Source: Bacillota bacterium (lineage in GTDB: Bacteria > Bacillota > Bacilli > Paenibacillales > NBRC-103111). Taken from it: a stretch of 15,988 nt of DNA. The notes under the pieces are model-generated. The model made no database searches and was not told the DNA's origin. It saw nothing but the letters and a program-made list of their open reading frames with translations. The translations under genes and the position numbers were made by a program. This document shows positions 5,405-11,799 of this stretch, in pieces. Every line of letters starts with the position of its first letter. Positions within the stretch are counted from its first letter, which is position 1. The DNA is taken from positions 1 through 15,988 of the forward strand of contig JAEWMH010000030.1 in NCBI GenBank assembly GCA_023393235.1. Reading direction: 5' to 3'.

Positions 5405-6061
5405 GTGGCAGAAGGTTGGTTTATTACGGTGGAAGGCGGAGAAGGAGCAGGCAAAACCTCCCTGATTCCGGAGATTGAGTCTTTTTTGCAGGAGAAGGGA
5501 ATGGAGGTCCTGATTACCCGCGAGCCGGGAGGCATCCGGATTGCCGAGGAAATCCGCTCCATTATTCTGAACAAGGAGCATATCTCCATGGACGGCCGAA
5601 CGGAGGCGCTTCTGTATGCTGCAGCCCGCAGGCAGCATCTAGTGGAGAAGGTGCTGCCCGCCATTGCCCGGGGAATAACGGTGCTGAGCGACAGGTACGT
5701 GGACAGCAGCTTGGTCTACCAGGGGCACGCCCGGGGATTGGGCATCGACGAAATTTATTCGGTTAATGAATTTGCCACAGCTGGGGTGATGCCGGATCTT
5801 ACCCTGTGGCTGGATATTGACCCGGAGCTGGGCCTCTCCCGGATCCATAAGGATGAAGGGCGGGAGATCAACCGCCTGGATCTGGAGGGCCGGTCCTTTC
5901 ACCATAAGGTCAGAGAAGGCTATGCTCTTCTCCATGCCCGGTATCCCGACCGGATTGTCCGCATTGATGCGGGACAGCCTCTGGATCAAGTGGCGCAATC
6001 CGTACGGCAGGCGCTGAATCTTTCCTTCCAAGCAGGAAAACGTTGCTTTCATGTCAAATAA
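5405..6061 (+). CDS. tmk: Thymidylate kinase (dTMP kinase)
   Basis: The enzyme phosphorylates dTMP to dTDP with ATP in the cytosol and is essential for DNA synthesis. The P-loop is GGEGAGKTS at residues 11-19. The substrate-binding TREPGG motif and the family signature LSDRYVDSSLVYQ (D96-R97-Y98) follow. A LID-like segment SRIHKDEGREINRLD is present. From GTG 5405 the length is 218 residues, close to B. subtilis Tmk (212), with the core starting at residue 5 as in homologues. The ribosome site is weak (GGGG at 5394-5397). In-frame TTG 5342 and ATG 5372 would add poorly conserved residues and lack a ribosome site, so the start is the least certain point. Confidence 0.93.
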   Translation: MAEGWFITVEGGEGAGKTSLIPEIESFLQEKGMEVLITREPGGIRIAEEIRSIILNKEHISMDGRTEALLYAAARRQHLVEKVLPAIARGITVLSDRYVDSSLVYQGHARGLGIDEIYSVNEFATAGVMPDLTLWLDIDPELGLSRIHKDEGREINRLDLEGRSFHHKVREGYALLHARYPDRIVRIDAGQPLDQVAQSVRQALNLSFQAGKRCFHVK

Positions 6062-6237
6062 AGTATGGACATGGAGTTTTTTATTGAAAATGCGGGTAAT
6101 GCATGTTCATGGAGACTCCTTTCCTTTAGGCGGCTGTCACCCATGCTGTCCCCGGCACATATCGTGAGGTAATAAGCACCCGGCCGATATACCTGCGGCT
6201 TGTGGAGCTATCCTATCATTTAGAAGGAGGAGTTGCT

Positions 6238-6567
6238 ATGAAGCTTGTCATCGCTGTGGTTCAGGATAAAGACAGCAACCGTCTGTCCAACGCTCTCATC
6301 AAGGACGGCTTCCGCGCCACCAAGCTGGCGTCCACCGGCGGTTTTCTGAAGGCCGGCAATACCACATTCATTATCGGTATTGAGGATGAGCGGGTGCCCG
6401 AGGTGCTGAATGTAATCCGCAACAACTGCAAGACCCGGGAACAGCTGGTTACTCCCGTTTCCCCTATGGGCGGAACTTCCGATTCCTATATTCCATTCCC
6501 TGTTGAGGTTCAGGTGGGCGGCGCCGCGGTGTTCGTCATGCCGGTTGAACGCTTCGAGCACTATTAA
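6238..6567 (+). CDS. darA: Cyclic-di-AMP receptor DarA (PII-like, YaaQ)
   Basis: This 109-residue protein has the start MKLVIAVVQDKDSNRLSNALIKDGF and the conserved STGGFLKAGNTTFIIGIED segment of the YaaQ/DarA family. These PII-like trimers bind c-di-AMP at subunit interfaces; the Gly/Thr-rich loop after LASTGGF contributes to the site. DarA is thought to relay c-di-AMP levels to unknown targets. AAGGAGG ends 7 nt before ATG 6238, the strongest ribosome site in this cluster. The 176-nt gap after tmk contains an ATATCG/CGATAT inverted repeat (6159-6164 with 6185-6190) but no promoter that I can support. The gene is followed by yaaR and holB as in B. subtilis. Confidence 0.93.
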   Translation: MKLVIAVVQDKDSNRLSNALIKDGFRATKLASTGGFLKAGNTTFIIGIEDERVPEVLNVIRNNCKTREQLVTPVSPMGGTSDSYIPFPVEVQVGGAAVFVMPVERFEHY

Positions 6568-6600
6568 TTCATTCGCACAAGGAAGGCTGGACATATCCTC

Positions 6601-7047
6601 ATGAAAATCAATCCTGGCTGGCGCCCGTCCGCAAATGAGCTTCGCGGGACGGACAATTCCAATTTCCATCCTGTGGAGCAAAAAAGCTTCTCTGACAGTC
6701 TGCGCCAGCAAGATGAACAAGCCGGCCAGGAGCAATTGAACCGGATGATCGACCAGATCCAGCGGCAGGGCGACCGCCTGTCCCGTTCCATGACCGTCCG
6801 TGAGCTGCGGCAATACAAGCTGTTGATCAAGCAGTTTCTGGAGGAGACTGCCCGCCGCGGTGTCGGGCTGAAGGATACCCGGGGCTGGGACCGCAGGGGC
6901 CGCACCAAACGCTACAAGCTTCTGGAGGAAATCGACGGCCATCTGCTTGCCATGGCGGACGAGCTGCTGGACACGGAGCAGGGCAAAATCGATATCCTGC
7001 AGCGGGTCGGTGAAATTAAAGGCTTACTCATAAACTTGACCTTTTAA
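6601..7047 (+). CDS. yaaR: YaaR-family (DUF327) protein
   Basis: This 148-residue soluble, highly charged, mostly helical protein matches the YaaR/DUF327 family in length and in the core MTVRELRQYKLLIKQFLEE ... KRYKLLEEIDGHLLAMADELL. Its molecular role is not established; it is always found between darA and holB in Bacilli, which suggests a link to replication or c-di-AMP but does not prove it. The start ATG 6601 gives the usual MKIN N-terminus; the GGAAGG ribosome site is unusually far upstream (14 nt). The gap to darA is 33 nt and to holB 34 nt, consistent with one operon. Confidence 0.88.
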   Translation: MKINPGWRPSANELRGTDNSNFHPVEQKSFSDSLRQQDEQAGQEQLNRMIDQIQRQGDRLSRSMTVRELRQYKLLIKQFLEETARRGVGLKDTRGWDRRGRTKRYKLLEEIDGHLLAMADELLDTEQGKIDILQRVGEIKGLLINLTF

Positions 7048-7081
7048 ATAGAAGGGATCCCTGGGAAGGAGGGAGGCACCA

Positions 7082-8071
7082 TTGTCGTTTGATTCTATAC
7101 CGGGACAGTTCCGGGCCAAGCGGATGCTCGTCAACAGCCTCCGTACCGGGAAGCTGTCCCATGCTTACATTTTCTCCGGACCTTCGGGCTCCGGCAAGAA
7201 GGAAATGGCTGTGACTCTGGCTCAAGCGGTGTTCTGCACCTCCAGAGAGGATGACGCCTGCGAGGATTGTGTGGAGTGCCGCAAGGTGGCCCACGGCAAC
7301 CATCCCAATCTGATTCTGATAGAGCCCGAAGGGGCCAGCGTGAAGATCGACCAGATCCGGGAGCTGCAGCGGGAGCTGGGCTACCGTCTGTCCGGCGGCG
7401 CGAAGAAGATCTATGTGATTGAACAAGCGGACCGGATGACAGTCCAAGCGGCCAACAGCCTTCTCAAGTTTCTGGAAGAGCCGGGGACCGATATCATGGC
7501 CATTCTGATTACGGAAAACGGACATGCTCTCCTGCCTACCATCCAGTCCAGGGCCCAATGGATACCCTTTGTTCCGTTGGCTGCCCCCGAAATTGTGGAG
7601 GTGCTTCACCGGCGGGAAGGGCTTCCGCTGGAGCTGGTGCTGCCTGCCGCCCATGTGGCGGGAGGAGTAGAGGCCGCGCGGGAATTTATCCAATCAAAGG
7701 AGTTTGCAGAAGCGCGAAATGTAATGATACAATTGGCTAAGGAGGCGCTTTTCCGCTTCCCTCATGTGCTCATTACAGCGCAGCAGGCCGTGTTTAAGTC
7801 CGATATGGCGGATCGACTTCCTCTTATTCTGGACCTGTGGCTGCTTCTGCTGAAAGATATGCTTCACCTTCAGAACGGCCGCCGGGAAGATGTGGTGTTT
7901 GCCGATCAAACCGATTGGACCTATAAGGAAGCCATGCGTTTGCCCTTGCGGTATTGGGTGCATGCCATGGAGCTCCTGATCGAGCTTCAGAAGAAGCTGC
8001 GCACCACGGCGAATGCCCAGCTGGCTCTGGAGCAGGCCATTATCGGGATGCAGGACCGGCCTGCAAGCTAA
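7082..8071 (+). CDS. holB: DNA polymerase III delta' subunit (clamp loader)
   Basis: This 329-residue protein is the AAA+ delta' subunit of the clamp loader, which loads the beta clamp onto DNA with DnaX and delta. The P-loop-like GPSGSGKK is at residues 33-40, a four-cysteine zinc module at C52, C60, C63 and C66, the conserved NSLLKFLEEPG helix, and a sensor region LPTIQSRAQ with SRA instead of the more usual SRC. The C-terminal collar domain is less conserved. The start is TTG 7082, behind GGAGGGAGG. Spacing to ricT is 40 nt. The context between yaaR and ricT is invariant in Bacilli and supports the assignment. Confidence 0.93.
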   Translation: MSFDSIPGQFRAKRMLVNSLRTGKLSHAYIFSGPSGSGKKEMAVTLAQAVFCTSREDDACEDCVECRKVAHGNHPNLILIEPEGASVKIDQIRELQRELGYRLSGGAKKIYVIEQADRMTVQAANSLLKFLEEPGTDIMAILITENGHALLPTIQSRAQWIPFVPLAAPEIVEVLHRREGLPLELVLPAAHVAGGVEAAREFIQSKEFAEARNVMIQLAKEALFRFPHVLITAQQAVFKSDMADRLPLILDLWLLLLKDMLHLQNGRREDVVFADQTDWTYKEAMRLPLRYWVHAMELLIELQKKLRTTANAQLALEQAIIGMQDRPAS

Positions 8072-8111
8072 TGCCTTGATTAAGGTTAACATAGATTGGA
8101 GGGAGAAACCT

Positions 8112-8918
8112 TTGTATTGCGTTGTGGGCGTCCGCTTCAAGAAGGCGGGGAAGGTGTTTTACTTTGACCCCATTGACTTGCCTGTTCAAAAAGACAGCAG
8201 TGTGATTGTGGATACGGCACGGGGATTGGAATACGGCAAGGTCGTCATCGGCAAGCGTGATGTGCCCGAAAGCGATGTGGTGCTTCCCTTGAAGAGGGTC
8301 ATCCGAATCGCGGACGAGAATGATGCCCGGGTGGTGGACAACAATAAGGCCGCTGCCAAGGAAGCCTTCGGCATCTGCCAGGAGAAGATCAAGGACCACG
8401 GGCTGAAGATGAAGCTGGTGGACGTTGAATATACCTTTGACCGCAATAAGGTCATCTTTTATTTTACAGCGGAAGGCCGGGTGGATTTCCGGGAGCTGGT
8501 GAAGGACCTGGCCAGTATCTTCCGCACCCGCATTGAACTCCGGCAGATCGGAGTCCGGGATGAAGCCAAGCTGTTGGGCGGAATCGGGCCTTGCGGCCGC
8601 ATCCTGTGCTGTTCCTCCTTCCTGGGGGATTTCGATCCCGTCTCCATCAAGATGGCCAAGGATCAGAACCTGAGCCTGAATCCTACCAAAATCTCCGGAT
8701 TATGCGGCAGGCTGATGTGCTGCCTAAAATACGAGCATGACAATTATGAAAGCGGCAAAACCGAGCTGCCGAAGGTTGGGCGTATCGTAATTACCACCAT
8801 GGGGCAGGCCAAGGTGCTTAGCCTGAATGTGGAGAGCCGCATGGTAAAGGTTCAGCTGTTTGAGCAGAATAACCGGGTAGTGGAGCTCCCGGCGGATGAT
8901 GTAGCGGAGCAGGAGTAA
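8112..8918 (+). CDS. ricT: RicT (YaaT), PSP1-family Fe-S protein of the Ric complex
   Basis: This 268-residue protein starts MYCVVGVRFKKAGKVFYFDP and contains the PSP1 C-terminal domain. The conserved cysteines C161, C166, C167, C198, C203 and C204 occur in PCGRILCC and LCGRLMCC; in B. subtilis residues at these positions hold the [4Fe-4S] clusters of the RicA-RicF-RicT complex. That complex promotes RNase Y-dependent mRNA maturation and speeds phosphorylation of Spo0A, affecting sporulation, competence and biofilms. TTG 8112 is chosen because GGAGGG (8098-8103) is 8 nt upstream and the product then begins exactly like YaaT. The frame is open further upstream but that part overlaps holB. Its partners RicA and RicF are not in the window. 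Confidence 0.95.
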   Translation: MYCVVGVRFKKAGKVFYFDPIDLPVQKDSSVIVDTARGLEYGKVVIGKRDVPESDVVLPLKRVIRIADENDARVVDNNKAAAKEAFGICQEKIKDHGLKMKLVDVEYTFDRNKVIFYFTAEGRVDFRELVKDLASIFRTRIELRQIGVRDEAKLLGGIGPCGRILCCSSFLGDFDPVSIKMAKDQNLSLNPTKISGLCGRLMCCLKYEHDNYESGKTELPKVGRIVITTMGQAKVLSLNVESRMVKVQLFEQNNRVVELPADDVAEQE

Positions 8919-8946
8919 TTTGAAGGCTCACCTGAGGTGACAACCG

Positions 8947-9300
8947 TTGGAGAAAAAGGAAATTTTCACGCAGATTGAAGCCATGGAAGAACAAATGGGC
9001 ACCATGTATGCGGATTTGAGCAGGCTGAAGACCATTGTGGTGGAGCTTCTGGAGGAAAATCAGCGGCTTCAGATGGAGAATGAGCAGCTCCTGCGTTTGA
9101 TACGTGAGGATCAATACCCGGAACCGACCATGGAGCCTGACGCCGAGCCCGCCAAGCCGGAGGGTCTGTCCCTGACCCGGGAAGGTTATGAGAATCTGGC
9201 CCGGCTTTATCATGAAGGCTTTCACATATGCAATGTTTATTACGGACATTTGCGTACCGAAGGCGATTGCCTGTTTTGCATGTCATTCCTGAATAAATAA
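8947..9300 (+). CDS. yabA: Replication initiation control protein YabA
   Basis: YabA restrains DNA replication initiation by bridging DnaA and the DnaN clamp. The 117-residue protein has an N-terminal coiled coil (about residues 2-60, with leucine heptads), an acidic Pro-rich linker (about 61-75) and a C-terminal zinc domain with H93, C95, C108 and C111 in FHICNVYYG ... CLFCMSFL. The start is TTG 8947 after GAGGTGA (8935-8941). The gene is 28 nt after ricT. A hairpin without a T-run follows in the gap before the methyltransferase gene. Confidence 0.94.
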   Translation: MEKKEIFTQIEAMEEQMGTMYADLSRLKTIVVELLEENQRLQMENEQLLRLIREDQYPEPTMEPDAEPAKPEGLSLTREGYENLARLYHEGFHICNVYYGHLRTEGDCLFCMSFLNK

Positions 9301-9324
9301 TATTGATGGCGCATGAGACGAACG

Positions 9325-9353
9325 AGGCCAGCCGCGATAAGAGCGGCTGGCCT
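9325..9353 (+). other. Perfect 11-bp hairpin without U-tract, yabA-yabB gap
   Basis: AGGCCAGCCGC (9325-9335) pairs perfectly with GCGGCTGGCCT (9343-9353) around a 7-nt loop. Neither strand has a following T-run, so it is not a standard intrinsic terminator. It may be an RNA-stability or processing element within the operon transcript. Confidence 0.6.
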
Positions 9354-9394
9354 TATGAGCACTTGGGCGGCACAGAGGAGTCCGGAGAACCGAT

Positions 9395-10162
9395 ATGCTT
9401 TTGCCTCACGAACGAGCGGATGATTTGCTCCGCAATAATTTGAAGATCATCCAAGCGGATGATGTGTTTTCCTTTTCCATGGATGCGGTGCTCTTGGCAC
9501 GCTTCTGCTCGGTGCCTGCCCGGGGACGGGTGATGGACCTGTGCACCGGCAACGGAGTGATTCCCATGCTCCTGTCCACGCGTACCCAGGCGGAAATATG
9601 GGGGCTGGAGATTCAGGAGCGGCTGGCGGATATGGCCGCCCGGAGTGTGCGTCTGAACGGTTTGGAGGAACGGGTTCATATCGAGCAGGGGGATTTGAAG
9701 GAATACCGGACCCGGGAAGCAGGTGTATTCGACCTGGTGACGGTGAATCCCCCGTATCTCCCGGTACGCGCAGGAGAACAAAACGGGAATGTCCATTTTG
9801 CGGCGGCCCGGCATGAAATCTTCTGTACCCTGGAGGATGTGCTGCAGACCTGCAGCCGGCTAACCAGATTCGGCGGCAAGGTGGCCATGGTCCATAGGCC
9901 AGGGCGGCTTATCGACATCCTGGAAGGGATGCGGAAGGTGGGCTTGGAGCCGAAACGCCTTCGTTTTGTCCACCCCAAAGCAGAGGAGGAGGCCAACATG
10001 GTGCTGGTGGAGGGCATCCGGGGAGGCAAGCCGGATTTGCGGCTGCTTCCGCCTCTGTTGGTTTACGGTGTCGACGGGCAATATACCGCGGAGCTGATGG
10101 AGGTTTATTATGGTTCAGCCGACAGCCTCCGGGTAGAGAATAAGGAGAGGGTGTCGGAATGA
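9395..10162 (+). CDS. yabB: YabB, tRNA1(Val) (adenine37-N6)-methyltransferase family (TrmN6-like)
   Basis: This 255-residue class I SAM-dependent methyltransferase has motif I DLCTGNG starting at D48 and the N6-adenine motif NPPY at residues 118-121. The N-terminal QADDVFSFSMDAVLLARF is typical of the YabB/TrmN6 group, which methylates A37 of a tRNA; activity of this particular protein is inferred. A GGAG ribosome site precedes ATG 9395. Its TGA stop overlaps the ATG of rsmI by four bases, implying translational coupling. The GIY-YIG gene yazA that lies between these two in B. subtilis is absent. Confidence 0.9.
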   Translation: MLLPHERADDLLRNNLKIIQADDVFSFSMDAVLLARFCSVPARGRVMDLCTGNGVIPMLLSTRTQAEIWGLEIQERLADMAARSVRLNGLEERVHIEQGDLKEYRTREAGVFDLVTVNPPYLPVRAGEQNGNVHFAAARHEIFCTLEDVLQTCSRLTRFGGKVAMVHRPGRLIDILEGMRKVGLEPKRLRFVHPKAEEEANMVLVEGIRGGKPDLRLLPPLLVYGVDGQYTAELMEVYYGSADSLRVENKERVSE

Positions 10163-11049
10163 AGATACAGCGGAGTTATGCGGCAGACCGGGGTGACGGC
10201 GGAGCACTTTATCTGGTGGCCACACCCATCGGCAATCTGGAGGATATGACCTTCCGGGCGGTGCGGATCCTGAAGGAGGCCGATATTATAGCGGCGGAGG
10301 ATACCCGGCAGACCCGGAAGCTGTTGACCCACTTCGAGATTGCGGGCAGGCTGGTCAGCTACCATGAGCACAACAAGATCCACAGCGGCCCTGAGCTGGT
10401 CCGTCTCCTTCAGGAGGGGCAGAGCATTGCCCTGGTCAGTGACGCCGGTTTGCCTGCCATATCCGATCCCGGTGCTGACCTGGTCCGTTTGGCCATTGAG
10501 GCGGATATCCCTGTAATACCGGTACCGGGTGCTAATGCGGCGCTCTCTGCGCTAATTGCGTCAGGGCTGGACACCACCGGCTTCCGTTTTGCGGGCTTCC
10601 TGCCCCGGGACAAAAAAGGGCTGAGGGAAAAGCTCTCCTCCCTTCAAGGGGTGAAGGAGACTCTGTTATTCTATGAATCTCCGCACCGGGTAGCCAAAAC
10701 ACTGGAGGCGATGCTGCAAACCTGGGGCAACCGCCAGGTGGTGCTGGCTCGGGAGTTAACCAAACGCTACGAGGAATTTGCCAGGGGAACCCTGGAGGAT
10801 GCGCTACGAATGCTGGAGGCGGCTCCGCCCTTGGGTGAGTATTGCCTGGTGGTAGAGGGAGCTTCTGCAGATGCGCCCGGGGAACAAGACATGGCCGCTG
10901 AAGCAAGCTGGTGGAAGGCCCTAACAGCAGCGGAGCATGTGGAGCGGTATGAAGCCGACGGGCTCAGCCGTAAGGAGGCCATGAAGAAAGCAGCCGGCGA
11001 CCGTGGGGTATCCCGCCGGGATATCTATCAGGAGCTGCTGGAGGAATAA
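10159..11049 (+). CDS. rsmI: 16S rRNA (cytidine1402-2'-O)-methyltransferase RsmI
   Basis: This 296-residue enzyme 2'-O-methylates C1402 in the ribosomal P site. It is recognised by LYLVATPIGNLEDMTFRA, AAEDTRQTRKLL, LVSDAGLPAISDPG and the PVPGANAALSALIASGL segment, all in canonical order for the tetrapyrrole-methylase-fold RsmI family. A C-terminal helical extension (about residues 245-296) is also usual. It overlaps yabB by four bases. A strong terminator begins immediately at its stop codon and ends the long plus-strand cluster. Confidence 0.95.
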   Translation: MKIQRSYAADRGDGGALYLVATPIGNLEDMTFRAVRILKEADIIAAEDTRQTRKLLTHFEIAGRLVSYHEHNKIHSGPELVRLLQEGQSIALVSDAGLPAISDPGADLVRLAIEADIPVIPVPGANAALSALIASGLDTTGFRFAGFLPRDKKGLREKLSSLQGVKETLLFYESPHRVAKTLEAMLQTWGNRQVVLARELTKRYEEFARGTLEDALRMLEAAPPLGEYCLVVEGASADAPGEQDMAAEASWWKALTAAEHVERYEADGLSRKEAMKKAAGDRGVSRRDIYQELLEE

Positions 11050-11070
11050 GGGGGCATTCGCCCCCGTTTT
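11050..11070 (+). terminator. Rho-independent terminator after rsmI
   Basis: GGGGGC and GCCCCC pair around a 4-nt ATTC loop, followed by GTTTT. It begins directly after the rsmI stop codon and closes the operon before the convergent abrB gene. Confidence 0.88.
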
Positions 11071-11110
11071 GGCTTATCTATTAGTAGGTTTGGGCAGTAG
11101 ACCGGAGGAC

Positions 11111-11160
11111 AAAAAATATCCCTCAACAACCACGCCGGCTTTGCGTAGGTTGTTCAGGGA
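11111..11160 (-). terminator. Rho-independent terminator of abrB (long stem)
   Basis: On the minus strand a stem of up to 17 bp (11160-11148 plus 11146-11143 with 11135-11132 and 11131-11119; one mismatch, one bulge) is followed by a T-run at 11116-11111. It lies 64 nt past the abrB stop codon, faces rsmI's terminator and is distinctly longer than usual. Confidence 0.85.
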
Positions 11161-11223
11161 CTAGAGGAGATATAAAAAGGTTAGAATTAACATTGGTTAT
11201 GGATTTATTATACACTATAATTC

Positions 11224-11478
11224 CTATTTTGTCACAGGGTTAGGCATCTCAGTTAGGCAAACATTACAAACAATTTTTCCTTTAAAGTAGGCAACGTTCT
11301 CAGCATTGCCACAAAAGATGCAAGCAGGCTCGTATTTCTTGAGCATGATGCGCTCGCCATCCACATAAATTTCAAGAGCGTCCTTTTCGCCAATTCCCAG
11401 GGTGCGGCGAAGTTCGATCGGGATTACAACCCGGCCCAGCTCGTCCACTTTTCTTACAATACCAGTAGATTTCATCAT
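11224..11478 (-). CDS. abrB: AbrB-family transition-state regulator with C-terminal zinc-ribbon-like module
   Basis: The 84-residue protein begins MMKSTGIVRKVDELGRVVIP and continues IELRRTLGIGEKDALEIYVDGE, the DNA-binding swapped-hairpin domain of AbrB (residues 1-50), nearly identical to B. subtilis AbrB. The second half differs: instead of the B. subtilis dimerisation domain it has two CxxC pairs (C53/C56 and C71/C74), a zinc-knuckle-like module. AbrB represses many stationary-phase genes during growth. ATG 11478 is chosen, 11 nt after a GGAG core; TTG 11499 lies upstream of that ribosome site. A sigma-A promoter at 11549-11577 and two Spo0A boxes at 11520-11536 precede it, so Spo0A repression as in B. 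subtilis is expected. Next door in the conserved order, metS is replaced by an HD-domain gene. Confidence 0.93.
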   Translation of the reverse strand: MMKSTGIVRKVDELGRVVIPIELRRTLGIGEKDALEIYVDGERIMLKKYEPACIFCGNAENVAYFKGKIVCNVCLTEMPNPVTK

Positions 11479-11519
11479 TGTATATGTTGCTCCTCTCAAA
11501 TTTGGTGGCAGTTTTTACA

Positions 11520-11536
11520 ATCGTCATCTTTCGACA
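11520..11536 (-). promoter_or_regulatory. Tandem Spo0A boxes downstream of the abrB promoter
   Basis: On the minus strand the Spo0A box TGTCGAA (11536-11530) is followed after three bases by TGACGAT (11526-11520), a 10-bp period. The first is a perfect 0A box, the second is one base off TGNCGAA. They fall at about +7 to +23 of the predicted transcript, the same arrangement by which Spo0A~P represses abrB in B. subtilis. Confidence 0.8.
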
Positions 11537-11548
11537 TCGCACTTTATT

Positions 11549-11577
11549 ATGATACCAACCATTCCCAAAATAGTCAA
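11549..11577 (-). promoter_or_regulatory. Sigma-A promoter of abrB
   Basis: On the minus strand TTGACT (11577-11572) and TATCAT (11554-11549) are 17 bp apart. An A/T-tract-rich region (11580-11600) lies just upstream and could act as an UP element. The leader to ATG 11478 would be about 65 nt and includes the Spo0A boxes. Confidence 0.8.
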
Positions 11578-11653
11578 CTGTTTTTTTGTAAAAAAAGGTA
11601 CTAAATTTTGGCTTATAAAATCCCGTAACCCTGATAACAGTGGACTTTTTTCG

Positions 11654-11694
11654 AGTAATATTTTTGCTGGAAAAATCGAATAGTAATATTACTA
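11654..11694 (+). repeat. AGTAATATT repeat and TAGTAATATTACTA palindrome, abrB-HD intergenic region
   Basis: AGTAATATT occurs at 11654-11662 and again at 11682-11690, 28 bp apart. The second copy is part of a perfect 14-bp palindrome at 11681-11694. A weak promoter for the HD gene (TTGCTG 11664-11669, TATTAC 11687-11692, 17-bp spacing) would overlap it, so it may be an operator. This is the main unexplained structure of the 321-base gap between abrB and the HD gene. Confidence 0.4.
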
Positions 11695-11734
11695 GTTTTG
11701 AAGAAATATCCGTTCGGGACTAAAGGTGGTTGTA

Positions 11735-11751
11735 TACGACAATTTTCGACA
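11735..11751 (-). promoter_or_regulatory. Second tandem Spo0A-box pair, in the leader of the HD-domain gene
   Basis: On the minus strand TGTCGAA (11751-11745) is followed after three bases by TGTCGTA (11741-11735), again a 10-bp period. The geometry equals the abrB pair. The first box is perfect and the second has one mismatch. It lies about 50 bp upstream of the HD gene start and over 150 bp upstream of the abrB promoter. Confidence 0.55.
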
Positions 11752-11799
11752 ATTGAAAAAGAGGACTTTTACCTCAATCCAATGAAGGGGGGCGCGGAC

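Noticed and set aside
11698..11799. Longer N-terminus for the HD-domain protein
   Set aside because: The extra 34 residues precede the family start, and ATG 11800 has a good ribosome site. The segment overlaps the Spo0A-box pair.
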